Shown: piece after piece, positions 1-11,296 of the stretch
How the letters are laid out: every line of letters begins with the position of its first letter
How positions within the stretch are numbered: position 1 is the stretch's first letter
From: Scheffersomyces stipitis CBS 6054
Lineage: Eukaryota; Ascomycota; Pichiomycetes; Serinales; Debaryomycetaceae
Assembly: GCF_000209165.1 (NCBI RefSeq)
Contig: NC_009047.1
Span: 620,001 to 684,000 of the forward strand
Direction of reading: 5' to 3'
DNA: 64,000 nt
Made by a program: the position numbers and the translations under genes
Notes under the pieces: generated by a model
What the model was told of the DNA's origin: nothing
Database searches by the model: none
What the model saw: only the letters and a program-made list of their open reading frames with translations

Positions 1-885
1 CTTTTTCACCTATCTCAGCTGCCCTCCCGGTGAGAGAGTTGCACATTTTTTTCTCATAAAGACTTCTAGATGCTGGTTAGATAATAAAATACTAGCAGCG
101 CACAGCAATTTTTAATGTGTGTCTGCGACATCTAGCATAATATGTCGCTCTACCCCTATTCTCGGATGCAGACACATCCGGTGCTTCCCACCGTCACACT
201 CCCAGCCTGAATTGCTTTTCTCGCCTGACCCTGCAACTGGCGCCTGTACGCTGCGCAAAAGCTGCAGAAGAAAAGTCGCACTATGTGCCAAAAGTCGTGT
301 TCCCACCTCATGAAGTCTTTCCTGGCCAGGCTTATATTAACAAATAAATTTGCTGCTTAGCAACTCTGGTTCAGTGAAAGTTTGCTTTTCTTGCAACTGT
401 TACTACCACCCTTGTCCTTGTTCATCCTTGTATAGTCTAACGTCAGTAAGCCGCTGGTATCACCACGTCGCTGTATTGCCTTCCGTTTGCCGTTTCCGCC
501 CCTTTTCTCCCGGTCTCGCCTTCGTAACCACGTCCAAATCAAGTTTCAAAACATCACCGCGAAACCTTCAATTACAAGAAAGGACCCAGAACTCTCCCAA
601 ACAAAATAAAAGCTGTCCTCATATTCAGACAGTATCCAGACAAATCCTCTTATAGCATTCATCTCGCTTTTGTCATACCAGACCATCGATTACTGCTTTG
701 AATCATCACCTATATCTCATCTTCCATTCAGGCCACTTTCAGAGTAATATCTATCGTTAATCACCGTTACAGTAACATTCAACTCCGTCTGACATCCTAC
801 TATAACTTATCATATTAATCATATTTGTATAATCATATTGAATTATTTCACATTTATCTTAATACCAATCATATCCTGATCTATC
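1..885. other. Intergenic region upstream of AUR1
   Basis: No convincing coding frame is seen on either strand. The last 200 bases before the AUR1 start are pyrimidine/A-rich, with many short TAT and CAT runs, as is usual for a yeast promoter and leader. No clear TATA box or named regulatory site was picked out. Confidence 0.5.
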
Positions 886-2355
886 ATGTCTACCATCCTC
901 AGATCGAGAGCTATACAGAAGCCGTACCAGCTTTTCCACTACTTCTTTCTTTCAGAAAAACAACCAAATAACACGCTTTCGGATCTCTCATTTGATACCG
1001 ACATCTCAATCTCGATCAGAAAGTTCAAAAACCACAACTGGACTGTCAAAGAAGTTCTTCATTATGGCTTCCTCGCTTCCGTCATCTTCTTTGTCTTCAT
1101 AATATTTCCAGCCTCGTTCCTCGTCAAGATCCCCATCTTAGCTGCATTCACGTTCTGCTTCTTGTTACCCTTGACGTCACAGTTTTTTGTGCATGCATTG
1201 CCAATTTTCTCGTGGTTGGCGTTGTACTTCAGTGCTGGGAAGATTCCTACCGCATGGAAACCGGCCATTTCTGTTAAAGTCTTGCCAGCAATGGAGACTA
1301 TCTTGTACGGGGACAATTTGTCCAACGTTTTAGCCACTGTTACTACTTCTTTCTTGGATATTGTAGCATGGCTTCCTTATGGAATTTTGCATTTTTCTGC
1401 TCCTTTTGTAGTCGCTATCTTCATCTTCCTCTTTGGACCTCCTACTTCACTTAGGTCATTTGGCTTTGCTTTCGGTTATATGAACTTGGTTGGTGTTATG
1501 ACACAGATCTTGTTTCCAGCTGCTGCTCCCTGGTACAAGAACTTATACGGTTTAGAACCAGCCAATTACTCGATGCATGGATCTCCTGGAGGTTTAGGTA
1601 GGATTGACGAGTTGCTAGGCTTTGACATGTACACAACTGCTTTTTCGAACTCGCCAGTCATTTTCGGAGCATTTCCTTCTTTGCATTCTGGCTGTGCTGT
1701 CATGGACGTCTTGTTCTTGTGCTGGTTATTTCCAAAGTACCGTGTTTTGTGGTGGGGCTATGCTACGTATCTCTGGTGGAGTACGATGTATTTGACCCAT
1801 CACTACTTCATCGACTTGATTGGTGGTGCAGCTTTGTCTTTTGTCGTTTTCCAGTACACCAGATACAACCATTTGCCGGTTGTAGAGGCCAACAAGTTCT
1901 GTAGATGGTCGTATACCGAAATCGAAAAGATCGACATTCCCACTATCGATCCATTGTCTTCTCATTTCGTCAGCATCAACGACATGGAGTCCAGCATTGG
2001 GAACTCGAGATACAACTACCCCTACTTTCTTGAACAGCATAATAATAATGGAACCTTAGTGGAAGATTTCGAGATGTCAACTGTCTCCAGATCTAGACAG
2101 GCTTCAAGAAACTTATTGCCCACAACTTTCGCAGCTACTGAACCTGCTGGAGTTTCCTTACACCAACATTTGGTTGAGGAAGAAGAGGAAGACATTTCTT
2201 CCATGGAAAACAGCGCTACCCCTTCCGTATTTGAAGACGAACATCATCAGATGATGAGTTCGACTGCATCGCAAACTTCTCTCGAAGAGTTGGAGTCTAC
2301 AGCTTCTATCCATTTGGATACTCCAAGTTCAAAGAGCTACAACAAGAGCAAGTAA
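886..2355 (+). CDS. AUR1: Inositolphosphorylceramide synthase catalytic subunit Aur1
   Basis: Transfers phosphoinositol from phosphatidylinositol to ceramide in the Golgi, the first committed step of fungal complex sphingolipid synthesis and the target of aureobasidin A. The 489-residue protein has several hydrophobic membrane segments through residue ~335 and a hydrophilic acidic tail. PAP2-type catalytic motifs are visible: FPSLHSG with H267, and THHYFIDLIGG with H305/H306 and D310. These belong to the lipid phosphatase/IPC synthase superfamily, and the whole core reads as Aur1. The tail (residues ~340-489) is Ser/Glu-rich, consistent with a cytosolic extension. The start is ATG directly after an AT-rich leader. 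No CTG codons were noticed, as expected for a well-expressed CUG-clade gene. Confidence 0.96.
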   Translation: MSTILRSRAIQKPYQLFHYFFLSEKQPNNTLSDLSFDTDISISIRKFKNHNWTVKEVLHYGFLASVIFFVFIIFPASFLVKIPILAAFTFCFLLPLTSQFFVHALPIFSWLALYFSAGKIPTAWKPAISVKVLPAMETILYGDNLSNVLATVTTSFLDIVAWLPYGILHFSAPFVVAIFIFLFGPPTSLRSFGFAFGYMNLVGVMTQILFPAAAPWYKNLYGLEPANYSMHGSPGGLGRIDELLGFDMYTTAFSNSPVIFGAFPSLHSGCAVMDVLFLCWLFPKYRVLWWGYATYLWWSTMYLTHHYFIDLIGGAALSFVVFQYTRYNHLPVVEANKFCRWSYTEIEKIDIPTIDPLSSHFVSINDMESSIGNSRYNYPYFLEQHNNNGTLVEDFEMSTVSRSRQASRNLLPTTFAATEPAGVSLHQHLVEEEEEDISSMENSATPSVFEDEHHQMMSSTASQTSLEELESTASIHLDTPSSKSYNKSK

Positions 2356-5300
2356 AGAAAACAGCATCTCCACCAATGTACATACTAGAAAGCCAGAGTT
2401 GGTCTAATTGCTAATTTTAATGATCCCTAATAAAGCACCAACTCAGGCAATTTAATCGTTTAATGATTGCTTTATTGGTTCGATTTGTCATGAACTTAGA
2501 ACCCATACTGACGAGAGTAATAATCCCCACATCTTCTCGTTTCAGTACAACAAGATTATTGATAGTCAATACTAGTGTTATTAGCGGCACTATTGGTTCT
2601 ATATAGATTTTCTGTTGTGGGTTATATTTAATACATAATTAATTCGTTTTAACATTTCGTATTCTTGGATATAGAGTATTATGATAAACTCGCAGAACTA
2701 TTATTGTCTAATAGTGGTCTTGTGATATTGGTTCTATAAAGGGCTTATACTTAACGCAATTAATGTCTGAAATACTACAACAGTCCTACTAATTATACAA
2801 CATCAAATAACTCGCCTTGTCATTATAGAGGGTGTGGAGTTTCTACGGCAATTACTTCAATAAATCAAAATTGATCCCCCCAAGAAAGTGGTTGCGAAAT
2901 TTATTTGTCACAAAAGGAAAAGTACCATTTCGCCTTGACATATTTATTACGGCATTCCAACTCTAGACAATGCTATCTCGGATAAATTGGCCTCCATTGC
3001 GGCTTCTGTAGAAGAGATCAATAAGGGTGTTAACTACGAGATATTAGTCCGACTTTGTACCCAGTATTCTTGCTTCGGCTGAAAAAGGTGGGTTACTATA
3101 TTGTTGAACAATATTTTAATTTAATTCTGACGCAGAACTTTCCGAGCCGATGCTTAAAATTGGCTACTCCCACATTTCAATTCGCCGAAACACACATGGC
3201 AGACCGATACTGACTACCGCCGTTGTAGCTCCATTCGGTGAAGGCGGTAATCTGGTGAATCAACTGAATCCTTAGGTTGTGAATTGGTTTGGGTGCATAT
3301 TCTGCAGCGAGCTAGAATTTTTCAGCAATTTCATTGTTCAGATTTTCAATTGATTAATTCACCGCAAATCAAATTCGATAGCCACAGCTGTGAAGTTTAG
3401 TGGACTAAGTGTAGTGGAGATTGTAGGGACATAGCTTATAGGAGGAGAGTAGTGGAAGGTAGTGGAGAAATAATAGAAGTAAAAGTTGGGTTCGCTGTCT
3501 CTCGTAAAACCAAGACGTTGGGAGAAGACATGGACATAGTGGAGATTGTTTTTCCGAAGTCAAGGAAAACTACAGCCTTTCAATGAACAAGATACAATGA
3601 ACATACAAGCATTACTGAAGCCAAATCGCTCAGAATTTGAAGCAAAAACAGGCAACACCCATCCTGGTCGAGTTGGAGAGAAAATGAGATTTAGACTGAA
3701 AACTCACCATTTAGACCAATTTAGTACATCCAGACAAATGAGAAAATGACAAATTTGTTTCTTCTGACAAACCACCAAATGGAGAAAATGTAGAAGCAAC
3801 ATTTTACTTCGGGCCACAGAAAGAGGACCCGATATTCTGTCCAGATCCATCCATATCTCCATCTTAAGCCTGCCCGTTCAGTGGAGGCGAGTCTTGAGTT
3901 CCTGCTCGTAAAAGCATGTCTGTATAGTAGCGCGATTCACTTATACGTATGTCATTTTTCCGGACCGACAGGGTTTCCGGAAGGTGGATTCGAAAGAAGA
4001 AAGCCCTCGCCCGTTTATTGCTAGTGGGGTCCAACCCTTTCACGTCTTTTCACATAGTTTCACATTATTGCAAATCACTCTCCTAGCATCTTCTGGTTGG
4101 ATTCAGAAGTTTTTAGAGTTGAGTGTCTGTTGCAATAGAAAGTCTGCGTCTGGTTGTTTGTGTCCGACCATGAGCGGTTAATGTCAGAATAATTTTCGGT
4201 GCACTTAGAACACCTGGAACTGTTCCAAAATATGGCTGCTTCATTCTATTAGTACGGGCTGACTCAGACAGAAAATACCGCAGCAGATCAGAAACACCGA
4301 TGCAGTGTCTGCCTTTACAGTATGTACTACACTCAGACTATCAGATACTAAATTGCTGAAAATAATTACAGATTGCTCCTATAAGCCATCCATTGTAAGT
4401 ATATTCCAGTAAATATTATTCTAGTAAATACATACTGGTTACGAAGCTGTCAGTCACAGACAACCGGCTGCTCCCTACTTTAACCTCTGCTTTCTACGTC
4501 ACAAACTGTAGCACAATAGACTATATAGTTCACTACAGCAGACTTGGAGTCTCGTTCTGCCAATTCTCTGCGCAAAAATCCATCTGAATTGGAGCCAGCA
4601 GATAAAAAATTATTTCTTAATGCGAAAAGTCTGCAGTATTCATAGTGCATTATACTCCGTGCTTAACTCAGCCAGCATGCAAACCCGTACACTTTCTGTC
4701 TGCCTTCCCATAGTAAAGAGCATGGAAGCATATATTCAGCCAGTTAGCATTGTTGAATTTTCAATGACTATCATCATTCCTTTGCTTCCGGTTTTCCATC
4801 TGTCTTCATTTCCACTTACGGCTCACAGCGCAGCAAGCTGAATACTGTCGGACTGTCTTCATTAGTGCTTTCAGACAATTGAAGTGATTTCCACGTATTT
4901 CTGTCTGTTTCTGAGCCTGTTCCATCCTTGAGCACATATTAAGTCTTGACAAGGAAAATTCTGCCAGTTCGCCAGCACCAACTCTTGAACAACAATATCA
5001 AGTGGAATCGTTGCAGAATCGTTCCAAACCCCTCCGCCTTTATTCCTAGCACATCCGCAGCATTTCTGGCTAACCAACACACTATTCAAGATATTTCTTC
5101 AGTTCCAAGATTCTGTAATTCATATCCAGAGACACTAGCAAAGTAGTTGAAGTTCTGAGTGTTTCAATAAACTAGTAATCATAGAACCATTACAAGTCCA
5201 AAGCTTCTGAAGAATCCCGGTTCTATTTTGATCAATATATCTTTGAATTGAGAACCATCACTTTCAACAGTTTCAACGATACACCACTATCTCATTACTG

Positions 5301-5509
5301 TCAACTGTGGATCACTCTTCCATTTCCATATCAACACCTATTCCGTAACTATATCATCATTCGCCAACTATAGCACCATATCTATTTGATATTTGCAAAT
5401 TCACATCTTCACATCCTTCACATACATTTACGAACCATATCATATATTTATCTCGTTGATGCTCCTCTTCTTCACGATATAGTGCAATCACATATAATTC
5501 ACATACAAA
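2356..5509. other. Long (3.1 kb) intergenic region between AUR1 and GPR1
   Basis: Unusually long for this compact genome. No intact gene was found. It holds a protein-like open stretch at 2939-3082 (see findings), short repeats of TAGTGGAGA near 3413, 3461 and 3538, and an inverted pair TACCGCC/GGCGGTA near 3217-3250. The last ~350 bases before 5510 are C/A/T-rich and G-poor, typical of a yeast 5' leader. A long upstream region is common for signalling and regulatory genes in this clade, so most of it may be GPR1 promoter. Confidence 0.4.
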
Positions 5510-7723
5510 ATGGAGCTGCTACAGCTGCTATCTATAACAGCAACGTCGTTCCTACCGGAATCTACCTTCCTTGCATTCACCGAAGATGCCGTAAAGCCAT
5601 CCAGTTCTAACTTCTTCGTTTCTGCCACCAAAATGGTGATAGACCTCGTTATCAGAGCATCTGGCCATAACCAGATTGATGAATTCACAGACAGGCAGGC
5701 TCTTGTCCAAAGAATTCTTGCAACCTCCTCATCGTGTGCTTCAATCCTGTTGTGTCTCGCTGCATTCTATTCATTTCTCGCTATCGACCCCAGAAGGTTA
5801 ATTTTCAGACATCAGCTCATTTTCTTTTTACTTTCCTTTGATATGTTAAAGGCTGTCATTCTTCTATTGTATCCTACACGAGTCTTGACTCATTCATCTT
5901 CGTACTACAATGACCAGTTCTGCCAGGTTGTTGGCTTCTTCACAGCAACAGCTATAGAAGGAGCAGACATCGCTATCTTGGCATTCGCGGTACATACTTA
6001 TTTACTTATCTTTAAACCCAGTCTCAGTACCAAGGTCAAGAACTCGACGAGAACAGAAGGAGGCTTGTACAAATTTCGTTTCTACGTGTATGTGATGTCT
6101 TTCCTTATTCCATTAGTTCTTGCCAGTTTGGCATTTGTCAATGGAACTGGCTATATTTCTCTAGTCTGCTGGTGCTACTTGCCGCAAAGACCAGTGTGGT
6201 ACCGTTTTGTGTTGAGTTGGGTTCCTAGATATTGCATTGTCGTCATCATCTTTGTCTTCTACGCACTTATCTACTATCATGTGATACGAGAGTTCAAGAC
6301 TTTAGGTGGTGTATTCACGACAATGCACAAATCCCAAGGAAATGTCCACCCTAAACTCGCAGACGACGAGAAGCCAGGACTTTACTCTGCTTTAAAGTAC
6401 TTCTTGAGCCTTATTAAGGATACAGCAATGCCTAAATTCGTATTTCCTACAGAAGAATTGACACCTCTGAACACAAGACAGATGCATGAAGATCCTCGCC
6501 ATAAGAACGAGAATGATGACGATGAAGAAGATGTTTCTGATCTTTCGTCGACTCCTCCAGTTCATGTAGATACAGAAAACATTGTCTACGATCCAGAATT
6601 GCACGCGGCAAACTTGGAGAGCTTCAGGAAGAGACAGAAGATTATCCAGAAACAGATGAAGTCCATCTTTGTCTATCCTTTTGCGTACTGTTTCCTCTGG
6701 TTGTTTCCTTTCATTCTTCACATCACCCAAGTGAACTACGAAGAAAGACATGGTCCGATCTACTGGATAAACTGCATGGGTGCATTCTTCCAGCCCTTCA
6801 ATGGTTTTGTAGATGCATTGGTCTTTTTCTACAGGGAGCAGCCTTGGAACTATACGATTATGAAAAATTACGAAAAGGAGCACACAACGAGGATGAACAG
6901 CATGATGCTTCACCCAATGCACCACGCTTCCCAGGCTTCTCCACACCATTTCCAAAGCATTGGAAGCGAGTCTATCACCACTAGTGCCAGATTGACCAAG
7001 AATTCTGACAGTATCACAGCGGGCTTGATTGATTTGCTGCAATACCCCTTCTACCGTAGATGGTTGAACGACCTTCATTTTCCTCTCTTTGCTTTACCAA
7101 CAGAAGAAAACATTATAAAGTTGCAAAATAAATTCATCCAAGACAGAAACAATAATAGAAGTGCAGTAACAGTTGACGAGCAAGCGCACGAAAAGCTTGT
7201 CGATGCGGGCATCGTCAGTAGCTTGAATAAGACTCACGACTATTCCAATATCCTAAGTGGTGATCTCAACGAGGGAGACTTCAGAAAGAATCTCAACTTA
7301 CATAATTTCAAACTTAATTTCGACGGCAGCAAGTCACGAAGTTCAAGTCTGTACAAGCGTTCGTCTCTCACCGGAGGATTATCTACCAATTCAGGACGTA
7401 GAGGCAGTGTGATTTCATCGCTGAAATCAAGCAGATCTCAACGTATCAACCTGGACGTCACCGATCCAATTGTTCGTGAAGATGGTAGAAGAATGAGTTT
7501 AGGAACAACCATGATGATGACCGCCTACCATCCACCCATCAACGAGCCTAATAACTTGGAATTGAAACCTTTCAAGAAGACTTCCCATAGCGGATCTCCA
7601 CATTCTTCTAATGGCAAGAAATCTTATGCTTCTACAACTAGAAATAGCAATAGCGGTAGTGCAACTACTGATCCAAATGACGAGATCGACTTCATAGAGT
7701 TCTTGAAGAAAGGACCCCACTAA
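5510..7723 (+). CDS. GPR1: G-protein-coupled receptor Gpr1 (glucose/nutrient sensor)
   Basis: Plasma-membrane receptor that acts through a G-alpha protein (Gpa2) to raise cAMP/PKA signalling in response to sugars or amino acids. Five hydrophobic helices lie in residues ~70-270, then a long third cytosolic loop (~275-380, with an acidic DDDEEDVSD stretch), then two helices (~390-460). The tail is long and Ser/Arg/His-rich. LIFFLLSFDMLKAVILLLYP, FFTATAIEGADIAILAF and the second-half WINCMGAFFQPFNGFVDAL are recognisable Gpr1 landmarks. The start is uncertain: the first ATG (5510) adds 41 residues with two CTG codons, while ATG 5633 (MVIDLVIRAS) aligns better with the Candida receptor start as I remember it. 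Carbon-source signalling links it functionally to SNF1 15 kb away. Confidence 0.93.
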   Translation: MELLQLLSITATSFLPESTFLAFTEDAVKPSSSNFFVSATKMVIDLVIRASGHNQIDEFTDRQALVQRILATSSSCASILLCLAAFYSFLAIDPRRLIFRHQLIFFLLSFDMLKAVILLLYPTRVLTHSSSYYNDQFCQVVGFFTATAIEGADIAILAFAVHTYLLIFKPSLSTKVKNSTRTEGGLYKFRFYVYVMSFLIPLVLASLAFVNGTGYISLVCWCYLPQRPVWYRFVLSWVPRYCIVVIIFVFYALIYYHVIREFKTLGGVFTTMHKSQGNVHPKLADDEKPGLYSALKYFLSLIKDTAMPKFVFPTEELTPLNTRQMHEDPRHKNENDDDEEDVSDLSSTPPVHVDTENIVYDPELHAANLESFRKRQKIIQKQMKSIFVYPFAYCFLWLFPFILHITQVNYEERHGPIYWINCMGAFFQPFNGFVDALVFFYREQPWNYTIMKNYEKEHTTRMNSMMLHPMHHASQASPHHFQSIGSESITTSARLTKNSDSITAGLIDLLQYPFYRRWLNDLHFPLFALPTEENIIKLQNKFIQDRNNNRSAVTVDEQAHEKLVDAGIVSSLNKTHDYSNILSGDLNEGDFRKNLNLHNFKLNFDGSKSRSSSLYKRSSLTGGLSTNSGRRGSVISSLKSSRSQRINLDVTDPIVREDGRRMSLGTTMMMTAYHPPINEPNNLELKPFKKTSHSGSPHSSNGKKSYASTTRNSNSGSATTDPNDEIDFIEFLKKGPH

Positions 7724-8797
7724 ATGTATCATAACGAGTGTCTACGTAATAATCTAGAATAATTAATAGAATTGAAACTGTAGAATTTTGATAGAAAGAC
7801 GGGCTCAGAAATAGTGAATTCGGCGCAGCAAATGCCGACCACAAGTCAGTCTAACATGTATTGAAAGAAATTGGATTCCAGTGGCTACAAAAGAATGGGT
7901 GCAAATTTAGGGTTTCTTGGTGCAGGAGACATATACAACCTAAAGCATAATGTACAACAATGCACTTCTCAATGAGATAACGACCTTGTCTTACTCTGGG
8001 TGCAAATTGTTTCCGCCGCTTCATCTTCTTATTCTATTTGATATCTATAGTTGCTATCTGACAAGAAAATCCCAATGTGCAAACACCATAGTGGCATCAG
8101 ATTTGTCTGATTTCATGCATATAAAAAATCCCAAATAGGGGATAACGCCGACACACTATAAGCGCATTTCAAAGTGGAAGCAAAAGAAGGATTAGACCAT
8201 ACCCAATTACGTGGATTGCAATGGGTTTTACAAAGCTTTCGACCATTGTGATAATATGAAAAGTTAACAAGAAGAGGCAAAAAGGTCTATCCAATATGAA
8301 GATAAGCATAGTAAAAGTATTTTTTGTATGACAGCTCGGTGAGCCGCATCCGAGCGGAAAAGTTTACAGAAACCCGAAATTGATTATTTGAAGGAAGAAC
8401 TACAGCTTTTCACCAACCTGCTCGTACGGAATCGGCAAATACGAATGAATCATCTCTAAACTCAAAAGTCTAAGGCTTGAGCATTGGTAGCTGATGTTGG
8501 TGGGAAGCCGAGTGCTCGGTATTAATTCCGATCGCGGACCGGGAACCCGAAAAAAATATATGTCCACATCGTCTGCAGCTGTAGGTTAATATGAAAGTGA
8601 GTTTTCAATACTTAACTCTTATTTGTAAGCACTTCCTATCCTTTAACACCCAAAGGGACTGTACTATAAGTTGGAGATCAGATATTTATACGTATATATA
8701 TACATATCTTTACTTGGTCATTTGTACAGTAAGGATAGCAGAATTTTAGTGTGGTGAGTTAACCTCGAAACCATATTCCCATTATAGTATAGCTGCG
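7724..8797. promoter_or_regulatory. GPR1 - DHA2 transporter 1 intergenic region
   Basis: No coding content recognised. It contains TGGGTGCAAATT twice (7896-7907 and 7997-8008), a cluster of CGG/CCG triplets at 8518-8548 including CCG-ATCG-CGG at 8528-8537, and a TATA run ending 96 bases before the next ATG. Triplet clusters of this kind are typical binding sites for zinc-cluster regulators, which often control drug-transporter genes; which factor binds here is unknown. Confidence 0.4.
8693..8702 (+). promoter_or_regulatory. Probable TATA box of DHA2 transporter 1
   Basis: Alternating TA run TATATATATA starting about 105 bases upstream of the ATG at 8798, within the normal yeast TATA-to-start range. 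Assigned by sequence and position only. Confidence 0.5.
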
Positions 8798-10627
8798 ATG
8801 AGCCTAGCTTCTGATGATAAAGAGTCCATTTTGCCGACTTCCAAAGACTATGGATCTACCCCACTAAGCCAAGATAATAGCGAAGACCTGGTGGCTGTGA
8901 ACGAAAAGGGCGACATAGATACTTCCAACAAGAAAAAGTACTACGAATCCAATGCTGGAGATGGTTCCAGAGCTGAAGATCAACATCTTACAGGCTTGAC
9001 TTTGGCAGTGACGTTAGTGTCTTGTGTTTCGTGTTTGTTTCTAGTTGCATTGGACCAGACCATCGTGTCCACAATCTTAACGCAGGTTGGAGATAAGTTT
9101 AAAGAGTTCGAGAAAATCGGATGGTTAACATCAGGTTACCTTTTGCCTATGGCTACATTGGCTCCTTCTTATGGTAAGGTGGGGATTGCCTTTGGTAGAA
9201 AATATACCCTTCTTGTGGCCGTAATAGTGTTTGAGATCGGCTCCTTGATCTCAGGATTGTCAAACTCCATGAGCATGTTGATTGGTGGAAGAGTTATCCA
9301 AGGTATTGGTGGAGGTTGTGTCCAAGCAATGGTAGTTGTCATTTTGACAGAGTCTGTGCCTATTTCCAGACGTCCTTTATCGTATATGTTACTTGGGGTC
9401 ACCTTCTCTCTTTCCTCTGTATTGGGACCTTTCATTGGTGGAGCTTTCGCTACACATGTTTCGTGGAGATGGTGCTTCTACATTAACATTCCAATTGGTG
9501 GTATGGCTGCAGCCTTGTTGATTTTCGGCTTCCATCCTCCAAAACCCGAAGGAAATATTAGACAGAAATTGGCCAAGATTGACTATTCGGGAACCTTCTT
9601 GCTCACTGTGGGATTGGTGTTGGTCTTGTTAGGTCTTACCTTTGGTGGTATCGATTTCCCTTGGAAGTCTGCTGCCGTTATTTGTTCTTTTGTAATTGGA
9701 GGTTTGTTCCTCATAGCATTCTGTGTCTGGAACTTCAAGTTTTCGAAGAATCCCATCATCATCCCGCAGATCGTGAGGATTCCTCCCCTTATGGCTGCAT
9801 GCATCTCTGGATCTTTCAACTTTGGCTTTTTCTTGGCCAACTTTACGTATTTGGCTGTCTATTTCCAAGTCATATTCGGTGCCACTGCTTGGAAATCTGG
9901 TGTGGATTTGCTTCCCATGATTATTGCCGTTACCATGACTTCAATCTTGAACGGAGTGTTCATCAAGTTCACCAGATACGTCAAAATTACCATGTTGATT
10001 TCTGGTGTCTTGGGCCCAGTCGGTACAGGGTTGCTTTTGCTCCTCAGAAAAGATTCACCATTGGCCGACAGAATCGGTTTATTGATTCTCTGTGGTATCT
10101 CGATTGGTTTGCAGTTCCAAAGTTCCATGTTGGCAACCCAATTGTGTGCTCCTCCTGATATCACCGGTTCTTTGATTTTGAGTACCATCTTCCTCAACTT
10201 CCTTAAATCCACTGCAGCAGCCATTTCTGTTTCTTTGGCTCAACTTATTTTCCAAGCAAGTGGTACTTCATACATAAAAAGTTTGGTAAACAGTTTACCT
10301 CGTGATTCCGCTGAGTATCAAGCATTGTATGGTATTCCACCAAAGGACCTTATTTCAACCCCTAGAATCATTAACACATTGCCTGAATCGGCCAGGCAAA
10401 TGGTATTGGACCAGTTCATGAGAGCATTGCACAATGTCTTCTACTTGGGACTAGCATTTTCGATCGTGGCTCTCATCGGTGCTGTCTTCACCACAAACAA
10501 GAAGATTCCAAAGGCTTCAGATATTGCCAAGAACAGCGATGTAGAAAAGGGCAACAAGGATGCTGCTACCACCGAAGAGTCGGAAATCATCAGTCAGATC
10601 GAATCCACTGCAAAGGATCAAGAATAA
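8798..10627 (+). CDS. DHA2-family MFS transporter (14 TM), tandem copy 1
   Basis: Predicted proton-coupled exporter of the drug:H+ antiporter-2 family (the S. cerevisiae Sge1/Azr1/Vba group), probably in the plasma or vacuolar membrane. The 609 residues give a ~70-residue hydrophilic N-terminus, then about 14 hydrophobic segments. Family motifs are visible: [10 protein letters not shown] in helix 1, the loop 2-3 signature [15 protein letters not shown], and the antiporter motif C region [17 protein letters not shown]. The C-terminal tail is charged ([14 protein letters not shown]). The next gene, 670 bases downstream in the same orientation, is a close paralogue collinear over the whole length, so this is a tandem duplication. 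The substrate cannot be read from sequence. Confidence 0.9.
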   Translation: MSLASDDKESILPTSKDYGSTPLSQDNSEDLVAVNEKGDIDTSNKKKYYESNAGDGSRAEDQHLTGLTLAVTLVSCVSCLFLVALDQTIVSTILTQVGDKFKEFEKIGWLTSGYLLPMATLAPSYGKVGIAFGRKYTLLVAVIVFEIGSLISGLSNSMSMLIGGRVIQGIGGGCVQAMVVVILTESVPISRRPLSYMLLGVTFSLSSVLGPFIGGAFATHVSWRWCFYINIPIGGMAAALLIFGFHPPKPEGNIRQKLAKIDYSGTFLLTVGLVLVLLGLTFGGIDFPWKSAAVICSFVIGGLFLIAFCVWNFKFSKNPIIIPQIVRIPPLMAACISGSFNFGFFLANFTYLAVYFQVIFGATAWKSGVDLLPMIIAVTMTSILNGVFIKFTRYVKITMLISGVLGPVGTGLLLLLRKDSPLADRIGLLILCGISIGLQFQSSMLATQLCAPPDITGSLILSTIFLNFLKSTAAAISVSLAQLIFQASGTSYIKSLVNSLPRDSAEYQALYGIPPKDLISTPRIINTLPESARQMVLDQFMRALHNVFYLGLAFSIVALIGAVFTTNKKIPKASDIAKNSDVEKGNKDAATTEESEIISQIESTAKDQE

Positions 10628-11296
10628 ACGTACATAGAGAATGTCACATAGACGATAATAGGATCATAAAATATACTTAATACTCAGCATTAGTAGCACT
10701 TTTACAATAAATTCATTAAAGCATGCAACACCAGCAAAGACAATGACCAATACCGTTAGCTCTGCTCTTCGTAAAATGCCATATTGGCGATTTAACCCTT
10801 CTTCTTCCCAGTGGTGTTACGGTATCCAAGACGATCTAACACCTGATCCGGCTGCGATGATGTCGTATGCTTGGAGTGCATAAAGTATGTGCATAATGCG
10901 CCTGTAGGGCCGCAACTGACACTATTTTTCTGCCGCAAATTTCTTAATGTGGGGATATAAGGCGACCATCATTCATTTATTACCATTAGTCAATATCGAT
11001 TCCTCGTTTGACACTTCTAGACCCCAACAGTTCTATAAATACACGGGAACGTAATCTCCTAAGTCCCCGAGAAGAATGAAAGAGTTTCTGCTTTGTTGGC
11101 CTTCTTTTTGAACAATTGCACCAATTACAAATGGTCTCACCATACCATCCAAGGATTCAGTAACGACCACATCCAAATTCGTGTATTCAGAAAACTATCA
11201 TTCTTTCAAAATTAATATCCTTTTAGATAAACTTCACTTGAATAATACATGTCTTGCTAATATCCTCACATCGATATCCATTCATCATAGAGAATA
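10628..11296. promoter_or_regulatory. Intergenic region between the two DHA2 transporters
   Basis: Holds the 3' end of copy 1 and the promoter of copy 2. No ORF of interest. The region does not obviously repeat the CGG cluster or TGGGTGCA sites found upstream of copy 1, so the two copies may be controlled differently. Confidence 0.35.

Noticed and set aside
6392..7078. 228-codon minus-strand frame inside GPR1
   Set aside because: Fully antisense to the conserved GPR1 coding region and without family features; an open shadow frame.
9661..10158. 165-codon alternative frame in DHA2 copy 1
   Set aside because: Overlaps the transporter core in another frame; Cys/Trp/His-rich nonsense composition.
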